DNA from: Methylotenera sp.
Lineage (GTDB): Bacteria; Pseudomonadota; Gammaproteobacteria; Burkholderiales; Methylophilaceae
Assembly: GCF_029945705.1 (NCBI RefSeq)
Contig: NZ_JAQSDC010000007.1
Span: 1-50,329, forward strand
Reading direction: 5' to 3'
DNA length: 50,329 bases
Shown here: piece by piece, positions 29,727 through 37,859 of the stretch
How the letters are laid out: each line of letters starts with the position of its first letter
How positions within the stretch are numbered: the first letter of the stretch is position 1
Translations under genes and position numbers: made by a program
The notes under the pieces: generated by a model
Told to the model about the DNA's origin: nothing
Databases searched by the model: none
Seen by the model: only the letters and a program-made list of their open reading frames with translations

Positions 29727-30184
29727 GCGCTGTGCTAAAAACACAATATCAGTTCCGCCCTATGCAAATGGATGACTTGGATGCCATCATGGCGATTGAG
29801 CCAAAGATTTATCCTTATCCATGGACGCGTGGTAACTTTAGTGACTCATTGACCTCTGGTTATAGCGCTTGGGTCATGATGTTGAATGAACAAATTATCG
29901 GTTATTCATTGATGATGCTAGTGTTGGATGAAGCACATTTGCTTAACTTGAGCGTAGCAAAATCCTACCAAAAACAGGGTTTAGGACGAACGCTTTTAGA
30001 GTATATGGTGAGTATTGCCAAAAACAATCAAATGGCTAATATGTTTTTGGAAGTACGCCCAAGTAATATTTCTGCCATCGCTTTGTATGAAAATATGGGG
30101 TTTAATGAAATGGCCGTTCGTCGTGGATATTATCCTGCTGCAACTGGCCGTGAAGATGCGGTTTTAATGGGTTTGGCACTTTAA
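29723..30184 (+). CDS. rimI: Ribosomal protein S18-alanine N-acetyltransferase
   Basis: GNAT-fold enzyme that acetylates the N-terminus of ribosomal protein S18. It is 153 aa. The acetyl-CoA loop appears as 'VAKSYQKQGLGRTLLEYM', with Q/RxxGxG/A around residues 82-87, and 'EVRPSNISAIALYENMGF' is the family C-terminal signature. It overlaps tsaB and precedes a degenerate UDG-like gene by 34 bp. Confidence 0.94.
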   Translation: MSAVLKTQYQFRPMQMDDLDAIMAIEPKIYPYPWTRGNFSDSLTSGYSAWVMMLNEQIIGYSLMMLVLDEAHLLNLSVAKSYQKQGLGRTLLEYMVSIAKNNQMANMFLEVRPSNISAIALYENMGFNEMAVRRGYYPAATGREDAVLMGLAL

Positions 30185-30218
30185 TGGCCGCTTTGATTAG
30201 TCTCTGGAAAGTAATGCG

Positions 30219-30851
30219 ATGATGACGCGCGAAGACATAATGCGAGAATTAGGGCTGTTGCCAGTATGGCAGTCGCGCGCGCCAGCGCCTGTAGCTGAGG
30301 CAATTAATATTGAAAATCAGGCTTTAATCCAACAAGACATCACATTAAAGCCTGACCTAGAAGTACAGTTGGTAGATGTGGTTGTAGAGGAGTTATTGGT
30401 AAATCCAGACAAATCTCCAGAAATGTTAACGCCAGTCGCCATTGAACCGCCAGTATTCACCCATATTGCGAGCGATGATGGTGAGTATTTATTTGTACTG
30501 CCGAGTGCTGCAATGAGCGCAGACGAGCTACAGTTATTTCAAAATATATGCAAAGCGCTACGGATTAAAACCAAGGCAGCTGAAACCTCATCTGATATTT
30601 TGGCGTCCATCAGTGGTATGCCAACTAAATTGCTATTGGTCATGAGCGAAGCCGTGGCGCAAGTGACACTCCAATCTACTGAGCCAATCGCTCACCTACG
30701 TAGCACCCCGCATCAATTACATGGCGTTGCATTAGTCGCTACTTATGGTTTACTGCATTTATTACAAAACCCTGCAGATAAAGCAAAAGTCTGGCGTGAT
30801 TTATGTATGGGATTGCAGATTTTACAAGACTTAAAAGTTACAAATAGTTAA
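30219..30851 (+). CDS. Non-catalytic uracil-DNA glycosylase family 4-like protein
   Basis: A 210-aa protein whose C-terminal half resembles family 4 uracil-DNA glycosylases. 'LLLVMSEAVAQVTLQSTEPI' (138-157) corresponds to the usual 'ALGRFAAQTLLG-TEEPI' block, and 'DKAKVWRDLC' (187-196) to the conserved end. The N-terminal 'RELGLLPVWQSR' also matches. The catalytic parts are gone: the GE(A/G)PG motif reads 'VLPSAA' (93-98), the 'TYHPAYLL' motif reads 'TYGLLHLL' (175-182), and only two Cys remain (C111, C196) where the iron-sulfur cluster needs four. In E. coli the neighbour of rimI is holD (Pol III psi), whose end 'NPTARAALWQQIC' is similar in pattern. A psi-like role is inference. Confidence 0.65.
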   Translation: MMTREDIMRELGLLPVWQSRAPAPVAEAINIENQALIQQDITLKPDLEVQLVDVVVEELLVNPDKSPEMLTPVAIEPPVFTHIASDDGEYLFVLPSAAMSADELQLFQNICKALRIKTKAAETSSDILASISGMPTKLLLVMSEAVAQVTLQSTEPIAHLRSTPHQLHGVALVATYGLLHLLQNPADKAKVWRDLCMGLQILQDLKVTNS

Positions 30852-30981
30852 AACAGCTAGAATTGCAAGGTCTTGAAATACAGAGCATAAGGCGCAATCT
30901 CATTTGAATAGAATGTATCTCGGTATGATGAATGTTAGTACAATGAGTCTTTAAATTTGATTTATTCATTAAGGAATGAAC

Positions 30982-31581
30982 ATGCAAAAAATTTACTTAA
31001 AACTATTGATGGTTTTGCTTTTGTTGAATCTAAGTGGCTGCGGCTACAACAATTTTCAATCACTAGATGAAGAGTCAAAAGCCAGTTGGTCGGAAGTGCT
31101 AAATCAATATCAGCGCCGTGCTGACCTGGTGCCTAACCTAGTGAATGTGGTAAAAGGCTATGCAGAACATGAAAAAGACGTGCTGACACAAGTGGCAGAT
31201 GCCCGTTCAAAAGTAGGTAGCATGCAAGTAAATGCTGAGGTGCTGAATGACCCAGAGTTATTTGCTAAATTTCAAGCTGCACAAGCACAAATGAGTTCTG
31301 CTTTATCACGTTTAATGGCGGTTTCTGAAAACTACCCAAATTTAAAAGCAGATCAAGGTTTTAGGGATTTGCAAGCTCAGCTTGAAGGGACTGAAAACCG
31401 AATTACAGTAGCACGTAATCGTTATATAGAAACCATTAAAGTTTACAACATTGCAATACGTTCATTCCCACAGAACCTAACAGCAATGATGTTTGGCTAT
31501 AAAACTAAACCATCATTCACTGTTGAAAATGAAAAAGCGATTTCAGTTGCACCAACCGTTGATTTTGGCGATAAAAAATAG
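30982..31581 (+). CDS. LemA-family lipoprotein
   Basis: The ATG at 30982 has AAGGA six bases upstream and gives 199 aa; an ATG at 30976 abuts that box. The N-terminus is a signal sequence ending in lipobox LSGC with C20 as the lipidated residue. The LemA helical-bundle core begins 'NQYQRRADLVPNLVNVVKGY', with 'ARNRYIETIKVYN' near the end. LemA proteins are envelope-associated with unclear function and often pair with TPM-domain genes, as here. Confidence 0.93.
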   Translation: MQKIYLKLLMVLLLLNLSGCGYNNFQSLDEESKASWSEVLNQYQRRADLVPNLVNVVKGYAEHEKDVLTQVADARSKVGSMQVNAEVLNDPELFAKFQAAQAQMSSALSRLMAVSENYPNLKADQGFRDLQAQLEGTENRITVARNRYIETIKVYNIAIRSFPQNLTAMMFGYKTKPSFTVENEKAISVAPTVDFGDKK

Positions 31582-31619
31582 CCATTGGTTAATCACATAA
31601 CCTTCTAAATGAGCAGTAA

Positions 31620-32498
31620 GTGATTACTCACATTAAAGCGAGTTTGCTTGCAGTTTGCACAATGTTGTTATTTGTAACGTGCAATCTGCATGCTGAGCTC
31701 GTTGCTATTCCAGCACTGCAAACACACGTCACAGATTTAGCTCAAACACTCACCACCGAACAGCAAAGCCAGTTAGAAGCAAAATTCAAGGCTTTCGAGC
31801 TGGAAAAAGGCAGTCAAATTGCCGTGTTAATTGTACCTAGCACCAAGCCAGAAGAGATTGAGCAATATAGTATTCGGGTGGTGGATGCTTGGAAATTAGG
31901 TCGTGAAAAGCAAGATGATGGCATTCTTATTTTAGTGGCAAAAAATGACCATAAAATGCGGATTGAAGTAGGTCAGGGCCTAGAAGGTGCAATTCCAGAT
32001 TTAATAGCGAAGCGTGTTATTAGTGAGGTGATGTCACCAAGTTTCAAGCAGGGAGATTTTTACGGCGGCATCAACAACGCTGCTGATAAATTGATGGGCT
32101 TGATTTCAGGTGAAAAACTAGCGCCGCCGCTACCTCAAGCTAGTCATGCCAATATGAGTTTTGATAATAGCCTAGCGCTTTTTGTTGTTGGCTGCTTAGT
32201 AGTAGGCGCCTTTCTTAGTTCGGTTTTAGGTCGACTTTTTGGCGCAGGCGCTACCGCAGGTATTATTGGAGGTGTCTCTTGGTTTATTTTAGGCACATTA
32301 GGGATGTCAATTTTTGTTGGTATCATGGCCTTTGTCTTCACCTTAATCATGCCCTATATTTTTGACGGAACTCGCGGCGGCGGAACATACTCAAGCGGCG
32401 GCTATGGGGGCGGTGGGTTTGGTAGCGGTGGCGGTAATGACAGCTTTAGCGGCGGCGGTGGTGGTTTTAGTGGCGGTGGCGCGTCAGGAGATTGGTGA
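31620..32498 (+). CDS. TPM-domain membrane protein with glycine-rich tail (YgcG-like)
   Basis: A 292-aa envelope protein that starts at a GTG with a weak ribosome site. The signal peptide is about 1-25, the TPM domain about 34-155 ('VTDLAQTLTTEQQSQLEAKF', 'VLIVPSTKPEEIEQYSIRV', 'IEVGQGLEGAIPD'). Hydrophobic segments lie near 182-203 and 210-245, followed by a Gly/Ser repeat tail from about 255 to the end. TPM domains bind metal ions, and plant members act in photosystem repair. Its TGA overlaps the next ATG by one base. Confidence 0.9.
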   Translation: MITHIKASLLAVCTMLLFVTCNLHAELVAIPALQTHVTDLAQTLTTEQQSQLEAKFKAFELEKGSQIAVLIVPSTKPEEIEQYSIRVVDAWKLGREKQDDGILILVAKNDHKMRIEVGQGLEGAIPDLIAKRVISEVMSPSFKQGDFYGGINNAADKLMGLISGEKLAPPLPQASHANMSFDNSLALFVVGCLVVGAFLSSVLGRLFGAGATAGIIGGVSWFILGTLGMSIFVGIMAFVFTLIMPYIFDGTRGGGTYSSGGYGGGGFGSGGGNDSFSGGGGGFSGGGASGDW

Positions 32499-33004
32499 TG
32501 TCGTTTAAGCGCATAAAACGTTTAGCTAAGCACCTATTTATTTGGCCTGGCATGGTTAAACAATACTTTCCAAAAGAGTCAATGCTGCGTATTGAGAAAG
32601 CCATTGCTGCTAGTGAGAAAAATCACTTTGGCGAAATATGTTTTGTGGTCGAATCTAACTTACATGCGTTTGATATTGTTAAAAAAGTATCTGCTAGAAA
32701 ACGCGCCATTGAGATTTTTTCAAAATTTCATGTGTGGGATACTGCGCAAAATAATGGCGTGCTAATTTACTTGTTGTTAGCCGATCACGATTTTGAAATT
32801 GTCGCTGACCGAGATATTCATCATCATGTAGGTAGCGAGGGCTGGGAACAAATCAGTCACGAAATGGAAAAGCACTTCAAAAATGGTGATTTTGAGTTTG
32901 GTGTTCTACATGGCATTACAAAAATAACTGAGCATTTGGATCGACATTTTGCCTCAGACAAAGAAAATGTTAACGAGCTAAGTAATGCGCCTATTGTTAT
33001 CTAG
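32498..33004 (+). CDS. TPM-domain protein, short form
   Basis: A 168-aa second TPM protein. The ATG at 32498 has AGGAG seven bases upstream and overlaps the previous stop by one base. There is no signal peptide; the N-terminus is basic ('MSFKRIKRLAKHLF'). The core has 'HVWDTAQNNGVLIYLLLADH' and 'FEIVADRDIHHHVG', matching the catalytic-like region of TPM proteins, and ends with 'FGVLHGITKITEHLDRHF'. The tandem arrangement of long and short TPM genes after lemA is known in proteobacteria. The next gene begins inside its last codons. Confidence 0.88.
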   Translation: MSFKRIKRLAKHLFIWPGMVKQYFPKESMLRIEKAIAASEKNHFGEICFVVESNLHAFDIVKKVSARKRAIEIFSKFHVWDTAQNNGVLIYLLLADHDFEIVADRDIHHHVGSEGWEQISHEMEKHFKNGDFEFGVLHGITKITEHLDRHFASDKENVNELSNAPIVI

Positions 33005-33602
33005 TATCGTTTTTTTGTCGTTGATTTCTTTCAAGGCAACAGCCGAAATTTCTGATATATCAAAAATTTATCGCGAAGTACCAACTTTAGATGGCTTAGA
33101 TGTATGTTTTGGAGGAGGTTGTGCTGAACTCAGACATATTTCCATTAATGCGCAGGAGTGGTCTCAAGTAGTAACTATTTTTGCGTTTAAAACAGAGGAT
33201 GCTGCAATTGAGCGTCAGCAGATTTCTGATGCCGTAGGTATGATGGAAACTATAGTTGGCGCTAAAATAGGTACGTCAGGTGACCGCGCAGGAACTTTCA
33301 GTAATTCAAAGTTTCCGGGTCAGTTAGATTGCAATGATGAGGCGATTAACACCACAACCTATATGCATTTGATGCAACACTACGGCTTGATTAAGCTGCA
33401 CGAAGCCGAAGACACGCGCACAAGAAGTTTCTTTTTTAACGGCTGGCCGCATACCACGGCTGTGATGCACGAAAAAGCCACGGGCGAACGCTTTGCAGTG
33501 GATAGTTGGTTTTATGATAATGGCGTACCCGCCACGATAGTGCCATTTGAGCTTTGGAAATCTGGCTATGTTCCTGCGGACAGCCCAGTTCGTAGCCACT
33601 AA
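32985..33602 (+). CDS. Secreted protein with a Cys/His/Asp triad, function unknown
   Basis: A 205-aa protein with signal peptide about 1-20 ('MRLLLSSIVFLSLISFKATA'). I do not recognise the family. C116 in 'GQLDCNDEAINTTTYMHLM', H156 in 'NGWPHTTAVM' and D173 in 'GERFAVDSWF' occur in the order and spacing of papain-like or transglutaminase-like active sites, with the Cys at a helix start and the His and Asp on successive strands. A separate Cys pair lies near 41 and 46. It overlaps the short TPM gene by 20 bp, so it likely belongs to the lemA-TPM operon. A peptidase or amidase role in the envelope is inference. Confidence 0.6.
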   Translation: MRLLLSSIVFLSLISFKATAEISDISKIYREVPTLDGLDVCFGGGCAELRHISINAQEWSQVVTIFAFKTEDAAIERQQISDAVGMMETIVGAKIGTSGDRAGTFSNSKFPGQLDCNDEAINTTTYMHLMQHYGLIKLHEAEDTRTRSFFFNGWPHTTAVMHEKATGERFAVDSWFYDNGVPATIVPFELWKSGYVPADSPVRSH

Positions 33603-33711
33603 ATTTTTCTATCGGTGATGCCGTACTCTAATCCATTATAACAATTGCTGACTAAATGACTGATTAAATGTAAAATTCGGTCTTTGATTTTTGCTCAGAT
33701 TCGATACCACC

Positions 33712-35433
33712 ATGCGCGCCTCACAATTTTTCTTCAACACTCAAAAAGAAGCCCCAAACGATGCCGAGTTGCCAAGCCATATTTTAATGGTACGAGCAGG
33801 GCTGATTAAACGTTTGGGTTCTGGCTTATATAGCTGGATGCCACTAGGTCTTCGGGTGCTGCGCAAAGTTGAAACTATCGTGCGCGATGAAATGAACAAA
33901 GCGGGTGCCTTAGAGTTATTAATGCCAGCAGTTCAACCTCGCGAGCTATGGGATGAAACAGGTCGTTGGGCAGTATTTGGTCCGCAAATGCTAAAAATTA
34001 CTGATCGCCACTCACGGGAATTTTGTTTTGGCCCGACGCATGAAGAAGTCATTACCGATATCGCACGTTCAGAAGTGCGTAGCTATAAGCAATTACCACT
34101 TAACTTCTACCAAATTCAAACTAAATTTCGCGATGAAATTCGCCCACGTTTTGGTGTGATGCGCGCGCGCGAATTTATGATGAAAGATGCTTACTCATTC
34201 CATACCGATTTTGCCTCTTTAGAAACTACTTATGCCAATATGTATCAAGCCTATAGCAATGTATTTAATCGCTTAGGTCTAAAGTTTCGCGCAGTAAAAG
34301 CCGATACAGGTGCTATAGGCGGTGATGGTTCTCATGAATTTCACGTGCTTGCAGATTCAGGTGAAGATGGTTTGGCGTATTGTGATACGTCAGATTACGC
34401 AGCCAACGTAGAGTTGGCTGAAGCGGTTGCGCCGAATGCACGTGCTGCCGCAACAGAAGCGATGAAAGATGTTGAAACGCCGAAACAAACTTCATGTGAA
34501 GAAGTTGCAGCATTACTTAATATTGGCTTAGATCGCACGATTAAAGCCATGGCATTAATCGCCACACTTGAGGATGGTAGTACTCAGTTTAATTTACTAC
34601 TGATTCGTGGCGATCATCGCATGAATGAAATTAAGGTGAATAAATTGCCAGGCTTGCATGATTTCAGATTCGCCACTGAAGAAGAAGTGCGCGAGAATTT
34701 AAAATGTCCACCAGGCTTTATTGGTCCAGTGGGTGTTGGTGCACACGTACGCGTGATTGCAGATAGAACAGTGGCTGCGATGAGTGATTTTGTGTGTGGT
34801 GCAAATAAACCAAAATACCACCTAAGCGGTGTTAATTTCGGACGCGATTTGCCAGAGCCAAGTTTAGTGGCGGACATTAGAAATGTGGTTGAAGGCGATG
34901 CAAGCCCAGATGGTAAAGGTACTTTATCACTTTGCCGCGGCATTGAAGTCGGCCACATATTCCAGCTGCGCACTAAGTATTCTGAAGCGATGAATGCGAC
35001 GTATCTTGACGAAAGTGGTCAAACGCAAGTGATGGAAATGGGTTGTTACGGCATTGGCGTTTCACGTATTGTAGGTGCGGCCATAGAGCAGGGCAATGAT
35101 GCGCGTGGAATCATCTTCCCGAAAAGCATGGCGCCCTTCTCTGTGACAATTTGTCCGATTGGTTATGATAAATCAGAGGCAGTTTCAGCTGCGGCGAATA
35201 AGATATATGCGGATTTGAATGCTGCAGGCATCGAAGCCATGCTAGATGATAGAGGTGAACGCCCAGGTGTGATGTTTGCCGAGGCGGATTTAATGGGTAT
35301 TCCACATCGCTTAGTCATAGGTGAGCGAGGCTTGGCGGATTGCACAGCGGAGTATAAAGGTAGAACGGATGCGGAAGCGCAGATGGTTTCATTGAATAAT
35401 GTAGTTGAGTTTATGCAAAAAGTGGCACTATAA
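33712..35433 (+). CDS. proS: Prolyl-tRNA synthetase, bacterial type
   Basis: Charges tRNA-Pro. The ATG at 33712 ('[17 protein letters not shown]') gives 573 aa, the length of the bacterial form with the editing insertion (INS) domain between class II motifs 2 and 3. Motif 2 appears as '[26 protein letters not shown]', quoted here only from '[10 protein letters not shown]' onward. The INS domain spans about 230-390. Motif 3 is near '[14 protein letters not shown]', with the anticodon-binding domain after about 470. The lytic transglycosylase gene follows after 6 bp. Confidence 0.97.
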   Translation: MRASQFFFNTQKEAPNDAELPSHILMVRAGLIKRLGSGLYSWMPLGLRVLRKVETIVRDEMNKAGALELLMPAVQPRELWDETGRWAVFGPQMLKITDRHSREFCFGPTHEEVITDIARSEVRSYKQLPLNFYQIQTKFRDEIRPRFGVMRAREFMMKDAYSFHTDFASLETTYANMYQAYSNVFNRLGLKFRAVKADTGAIGGDGSHEFHVLADSGEDGLAYCDTSDYAANVELAEAVAPNARAAATEAMKDVETPKQTSCEEVAALLNIGLDRTIKAMALIATLEDGSTQFNLLLIRGDHRMNEIKVNKLPGLHDFRFATEEEVRENLKCPPGFIGPVGVGAHVRVIADRTVAAMSDFVCGANKPKYHLSGVNFGRDLPEPSLVADIRNVVEGDASPDGKGTLSLCRGIEVGHIFQLRTKYSEAMNATYLDESGQTQVMEMGCYGIGVSRIVGAAIEQGNDARGIIFPKSMAPFSVTICPIGYDKSEAVSAAANKIYADLNAAGIEAMLDDRGERPGVMFAEADLMGIPHRLVIGERGLADCTAEYKGRTDAEAQMVSLNNVVEFMQKVAL

Positions 35434-35439
35434 TCAAAT

Positions 35440-36069
35440 ATGCTTAAAAATATTCAAATTTGCTTGCTGACATTGATTGGAGCTTTGGCTTCAATCAATA
35501 GCTATGCTGGCGCGCAGATTGAAGAGCCGTTGTCTAATAGTGTAAAAGCGATGATGCAGCGCAGCATTAGTGATAAAGCCGTACCAACGCTTACTTTTGC
35601 CAGCCCTGAGGAGGGCGAAGCTTGGCTGAGTGAGATGTCTCGACGTTTGCAAAAGCGCATTCCTGATACCAATTATCGTGAAGATTTACTACGTACCGTT
35701 CACTATGAAGCAACGCGTGCGGGGCTGGATCCTCAAATGGTTTTAGGTTTGATACAAGTGGAAAGCGGCTTTAAAAAGTACGCATTATCCTCAGTAGGCG
35801 CACGTGGATTTATGCAAGTGATGCCATTTTGGGCGCGCAGCATTGGTGCAACAGATCATAACTTATTCCTTTTACGTACCAACTTACGCTATGGCTGCAC
35901 AATTCTAAGGCATTATATTGATATTGAGCATGGTGATTTATATCGTGCATTAGGTCGATACAATGGTAGTTTAGGCAAGCCTCAGTACCCTAATCTGGTG
36001 CTTGGTGCTTGGCGTAAGAACTGGGATTATTCGACCAAAAACTGGAATTACGCACCAAAAAATACTTAA
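35440..36069 (+). CDS. Lytic murein transglycosylase (SLT domain)
   Basis: A 209-aa periplasmic enzyme predicted to cleave peptidoglycan glycan strands. The signal peptide is about 1-24. The SLT domain has the catalytic Glu at E108 in 'GLIQVESGFKKYALS', then 'GARGFMQVMPFW' and 'LRYGCTILRHYID', with 'RYNGSLGKPQYP' near the end. It starts 6 bp after proS, suggesting cotranscription; this pairing is common in betaproteobacteria. Confidence 0.92.
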   Translation: MLKNIQICLLTLIGALASINSYAGAQIEEPLSNSVKAMMQRSISDKAVPTLTFASPEEGEAWLSEMSRRLQKRIPDTNYREDLLRTVHYEATRAGLDPQMVLGLIQVESGFKKYALSSVGARGFMQVMPFWARSIGATDHNLFLLRTNLRYGCTILRHYIDIEHGDLYRALGRYNGSLGKPQYPNLVLGAWRKNWDYSTKNWNYAPKNT

Positions 36070-36099
36070 ATTATTGGGTTTTTTCTCAATTGGTCTACA

Positions 36100-36122
36100 T
36101 TTTGCACTAGATTAGTGCAAAA
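36100..36122. promoter_or_regulatory. NtrC-like dyad upstream of the DUF1097 gene
   Basis: TTTTGCACTA-GAT-TAGTGCAAAA is a perfect 10-bp inverted repeat. Its core TGCAC-N7-GTGCA (36103-36119) matches the 17-bp NtrC consensus known from enteric bacteria. A further half-site TTTGCACTA is at 36198-36206. The ATG of the next gene is at 36279. No convincing sigma-54 promoter with GG-N10-GC is found between the dyad and the gene. Confidence 0.45.
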
Positions 36123-36278
36123 ATCTCCCTCAAAAAAGTTTACATTTCAGTAAAAATCATTCAGTATGCCCCTAGCGTTTATACGACTAAGGCAAAATTT
36201 GCACTATTCCAATAAGCCCAGCGTATGACGTTGCTGTTCGAAAAACTTGCTACTCAATATAATAATTAGGAGAAAAGT

Positions 36279-36791
36279 ATGTCGAAATTAACTGCATTAG
36301 CACTAAGTATTGCTGTTTTAGGTGGGGTATGGGCATTTTTAGCATTGGGTCCGCTAGGTGGAGCTGCGCCAATTGCGTTAGTCTGGGTTGGCTTTATTGC
36401 ATGGGGTTGTTATTTTCATACTGGTGGCGATAACGCAGCATTACAAAAAACAATAGCGGGTATGTCTTTTGGTGCTGTCATCGCAGGTGTTGCATTGTAT
36501 CTAGTGAGTTCTGATATGTTGGCTGCGTTGGGCACATTAGCTGCGCCTGTTATTATTGCAGTCACTGTGTTTGTACTAGTGATTGTTGCAGGTATAAACT
36601 TACTGTCAGTTGTTCCAGCAAACGTATACGGCTATGCTGCAACCGCTGGCTTGGCTTTAACTGCCGGCACTGCAGGAAACTCAACGGCAATGAACTTAAC
36701 TAACCCAGTACTGATCGTGATTGTTTCTACAATTATTGGTGCAATATTTGGTATGCTTTCAGGTAAATTAGCTGGCATGCTTGGGAAGTAA
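36279..36791 (+). CDS. DUF1097-family inner-membrane protein
   Basis: A 170-aa protein made almost wholly of membrane helices (about six). 'ALVWVGFIAWGCYFHTGGD' (about 34-52) and the Gly/Ala-rich C-terminus match the DUF1097 group (E. coli YcdZ-like). Function is not known. AGGAG lies eight bases before the ATG, a strong ribosome site. It stands alone between an NtrC-like dyad and a double hairpin, so it is an independently regulated single gene. A small-solute channel or transporter role is possible but unsupported. Confidence 0.82.
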   Translation: MSKLTALALSIAVLGGVWAFLALGPLGGAAPIALVWVGFIAWGCYFHTGGDNAALQKTIAGMSFGAVIAGVALYLVSSDMLAALGTLAAPVIIAVTVFVLVIVAGINLLSVVPANVYGYAATAGLALTAGTAGNSTAMNLTNPVLIVIVSTIIGAIFGMLSGKLAGMLGK

Positions 36792-36803
36792 TCATGACTA
36801 AAT

Positions 36804-36861
36804 AATCTTACTTAACGAATTAAGTAAGATTTAAAAAAACCGCCTTAAAAGGCGGTTTTTT
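36804..36861. terminator. Tandem hairpins, the second an intrinsic terminator
   Basis: Hairpin 1 (36804-36831) is AATCTTACTTAA / TTAAGTAAGATT with loop CGAA. Hairpin 2 (36834-36861) has core CCGCCT / AGGCGG flanked by A-run and T-run, so it works on both strands and can also end the convergent gene at 36890. Hairpin 1 has no T-run. Confidence 0.85.
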
Positions 36862-36889
36862 GTTTTAATGACTTAATTGCCAGTAAAGC

Positions 36890-37765
36890 TTAGTTTGCTT
36901 TTTGTACTTTAAAACCATAATAGGTACCAAACTCACCCTCAGAGTCATGATAAACAAATAGCATGTCATTAGCGTATCCAGCACCATTTAGGTGATTGTG
37001 TGAGCGAAGTTTTAAGTCCTTGGGAAGCTCGCTTTTACCAATATATTGACCACTCAAATCGAATATCAATACAGCTTTATGGTCAATATCTAGTAATTCT
37101 AGTTCCTCACCCTTAATGCCTGTGTAAGCCACAAAATAATCACTTACATCGTCAAAAGCTACGCCAGCTTTAGCTAAATCTAAATTAATTTCACCGATTG
37201 GTTCTCTAGCCTTTAAGTCAATAACGAGTACTTTGTTGCTACGCCCTTGCTTGGCGTAATAAATATTCTTTTCTGAGTTATAGCTAGGCATGGTATTAGC
37301 GTCACCAAATGCTGGATTAAAGCCGAACACATCAGAAGAGGTCTCTTTTACTTCGCCTGTTTCAGTTAAATCAATTGAATATATACCTGTGTTTGGTGAA
37401 AATCCGCCGAAGCTCGAGATGTTATAAGTAATCGTTTCTAGTTTTTTTGAGTTTGGATTGTAATAAATAGAGCGATTGTCATAGCCAGGCTTTGCAGAGT
37501 TAATATATTTACCTGCATCATCATAAGCATGAACTTCAGATTTAGAAACTGGCGCTTCTGTGTCGCTACCCATAGGCGCTAATCCGCCATCAGCAATATA
37601 GTAACGTTTTAAACTAGCTATATAAGCCACAGTCATAGGGCGTGTGCTTGGTTTTTGTGTCAGAGGGATTTTAATGCCAACCTGCGCTTCAGGAAAAATC
37701 GCGGCTTGTGAGGTTTGCAGTGCTGTTGCGAATGCAATTGAAACTATCACTGTAGAAATACGCAT
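36890..37765 (-). CDS. Secreted protein of unknown function, propeller-like
   Basis: The ATG at 37765 ('MRISTVIVSIAFATALQTSQA') has a GAAAGAG box upstream and gives 291 aa; a GTG at 37786 is the longer alternative. The signal peptide is about 1-22. The rest has repeated strand-rich blocks such as 'YIASLKRYYIADGG', 'KNIYYAKQGRSNKVLVIDL' and 'KAVLIFDLSGQYIGK', consistent with a beta-propeller, but I recognise no specific family. There are no catalytic motifs. It is downstream of queA on the same strand, 94 bp apart. Confidence 0.7.
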   Translation of the reverse strand: MRISTVIVSIAFATALQTSQAAIFPEAQVGIKIPLTQKPSTRPMTVAYIASLKRYYIADGGLAPMGSDTEAPVSKSEVHAYDDAGKYINSAKPGYDNRSIYYNPNSKKLETITYNISSFGGFSPNTGIYSIDLTETGEVKETSSDVFGFNPAFGDANTMPSYNSEKNIYYAKQGRSNKVLVIDLKAREPIGEINLDLAKAGVAFDDVSDYFVAYTGIKGEELELLDIDHKAVLIFDLSGQYIGKSELPKDLKLRSHNHLNGAGYANDMLFVYHDSEGEFGTYYGFKVQKAN

Positions 37766-37859
37766 AATTACTCTTTCTTTTATCACTTAATATATAACGT
37801 TAGGTATGAAGCGCGACTGAGTTTAGTCAGTCTATTGTTCTTAATCGTTCAATTCAAAT

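Noticed and set aside
32390-32495. GGC/GGT-rich repeats as a possible DNA repeat element
   Set aside because: They encode the Gly/Ser tail of the TPM protein in frame, a common feature of that family.
36092-36105. Sigma-54-like GG-N10-GC pattern
   Set aside because: The -24 half lacks the usual GCAC and the element overlaps the NtrC-like dyad, where an enhancer and promoter could not both be used.
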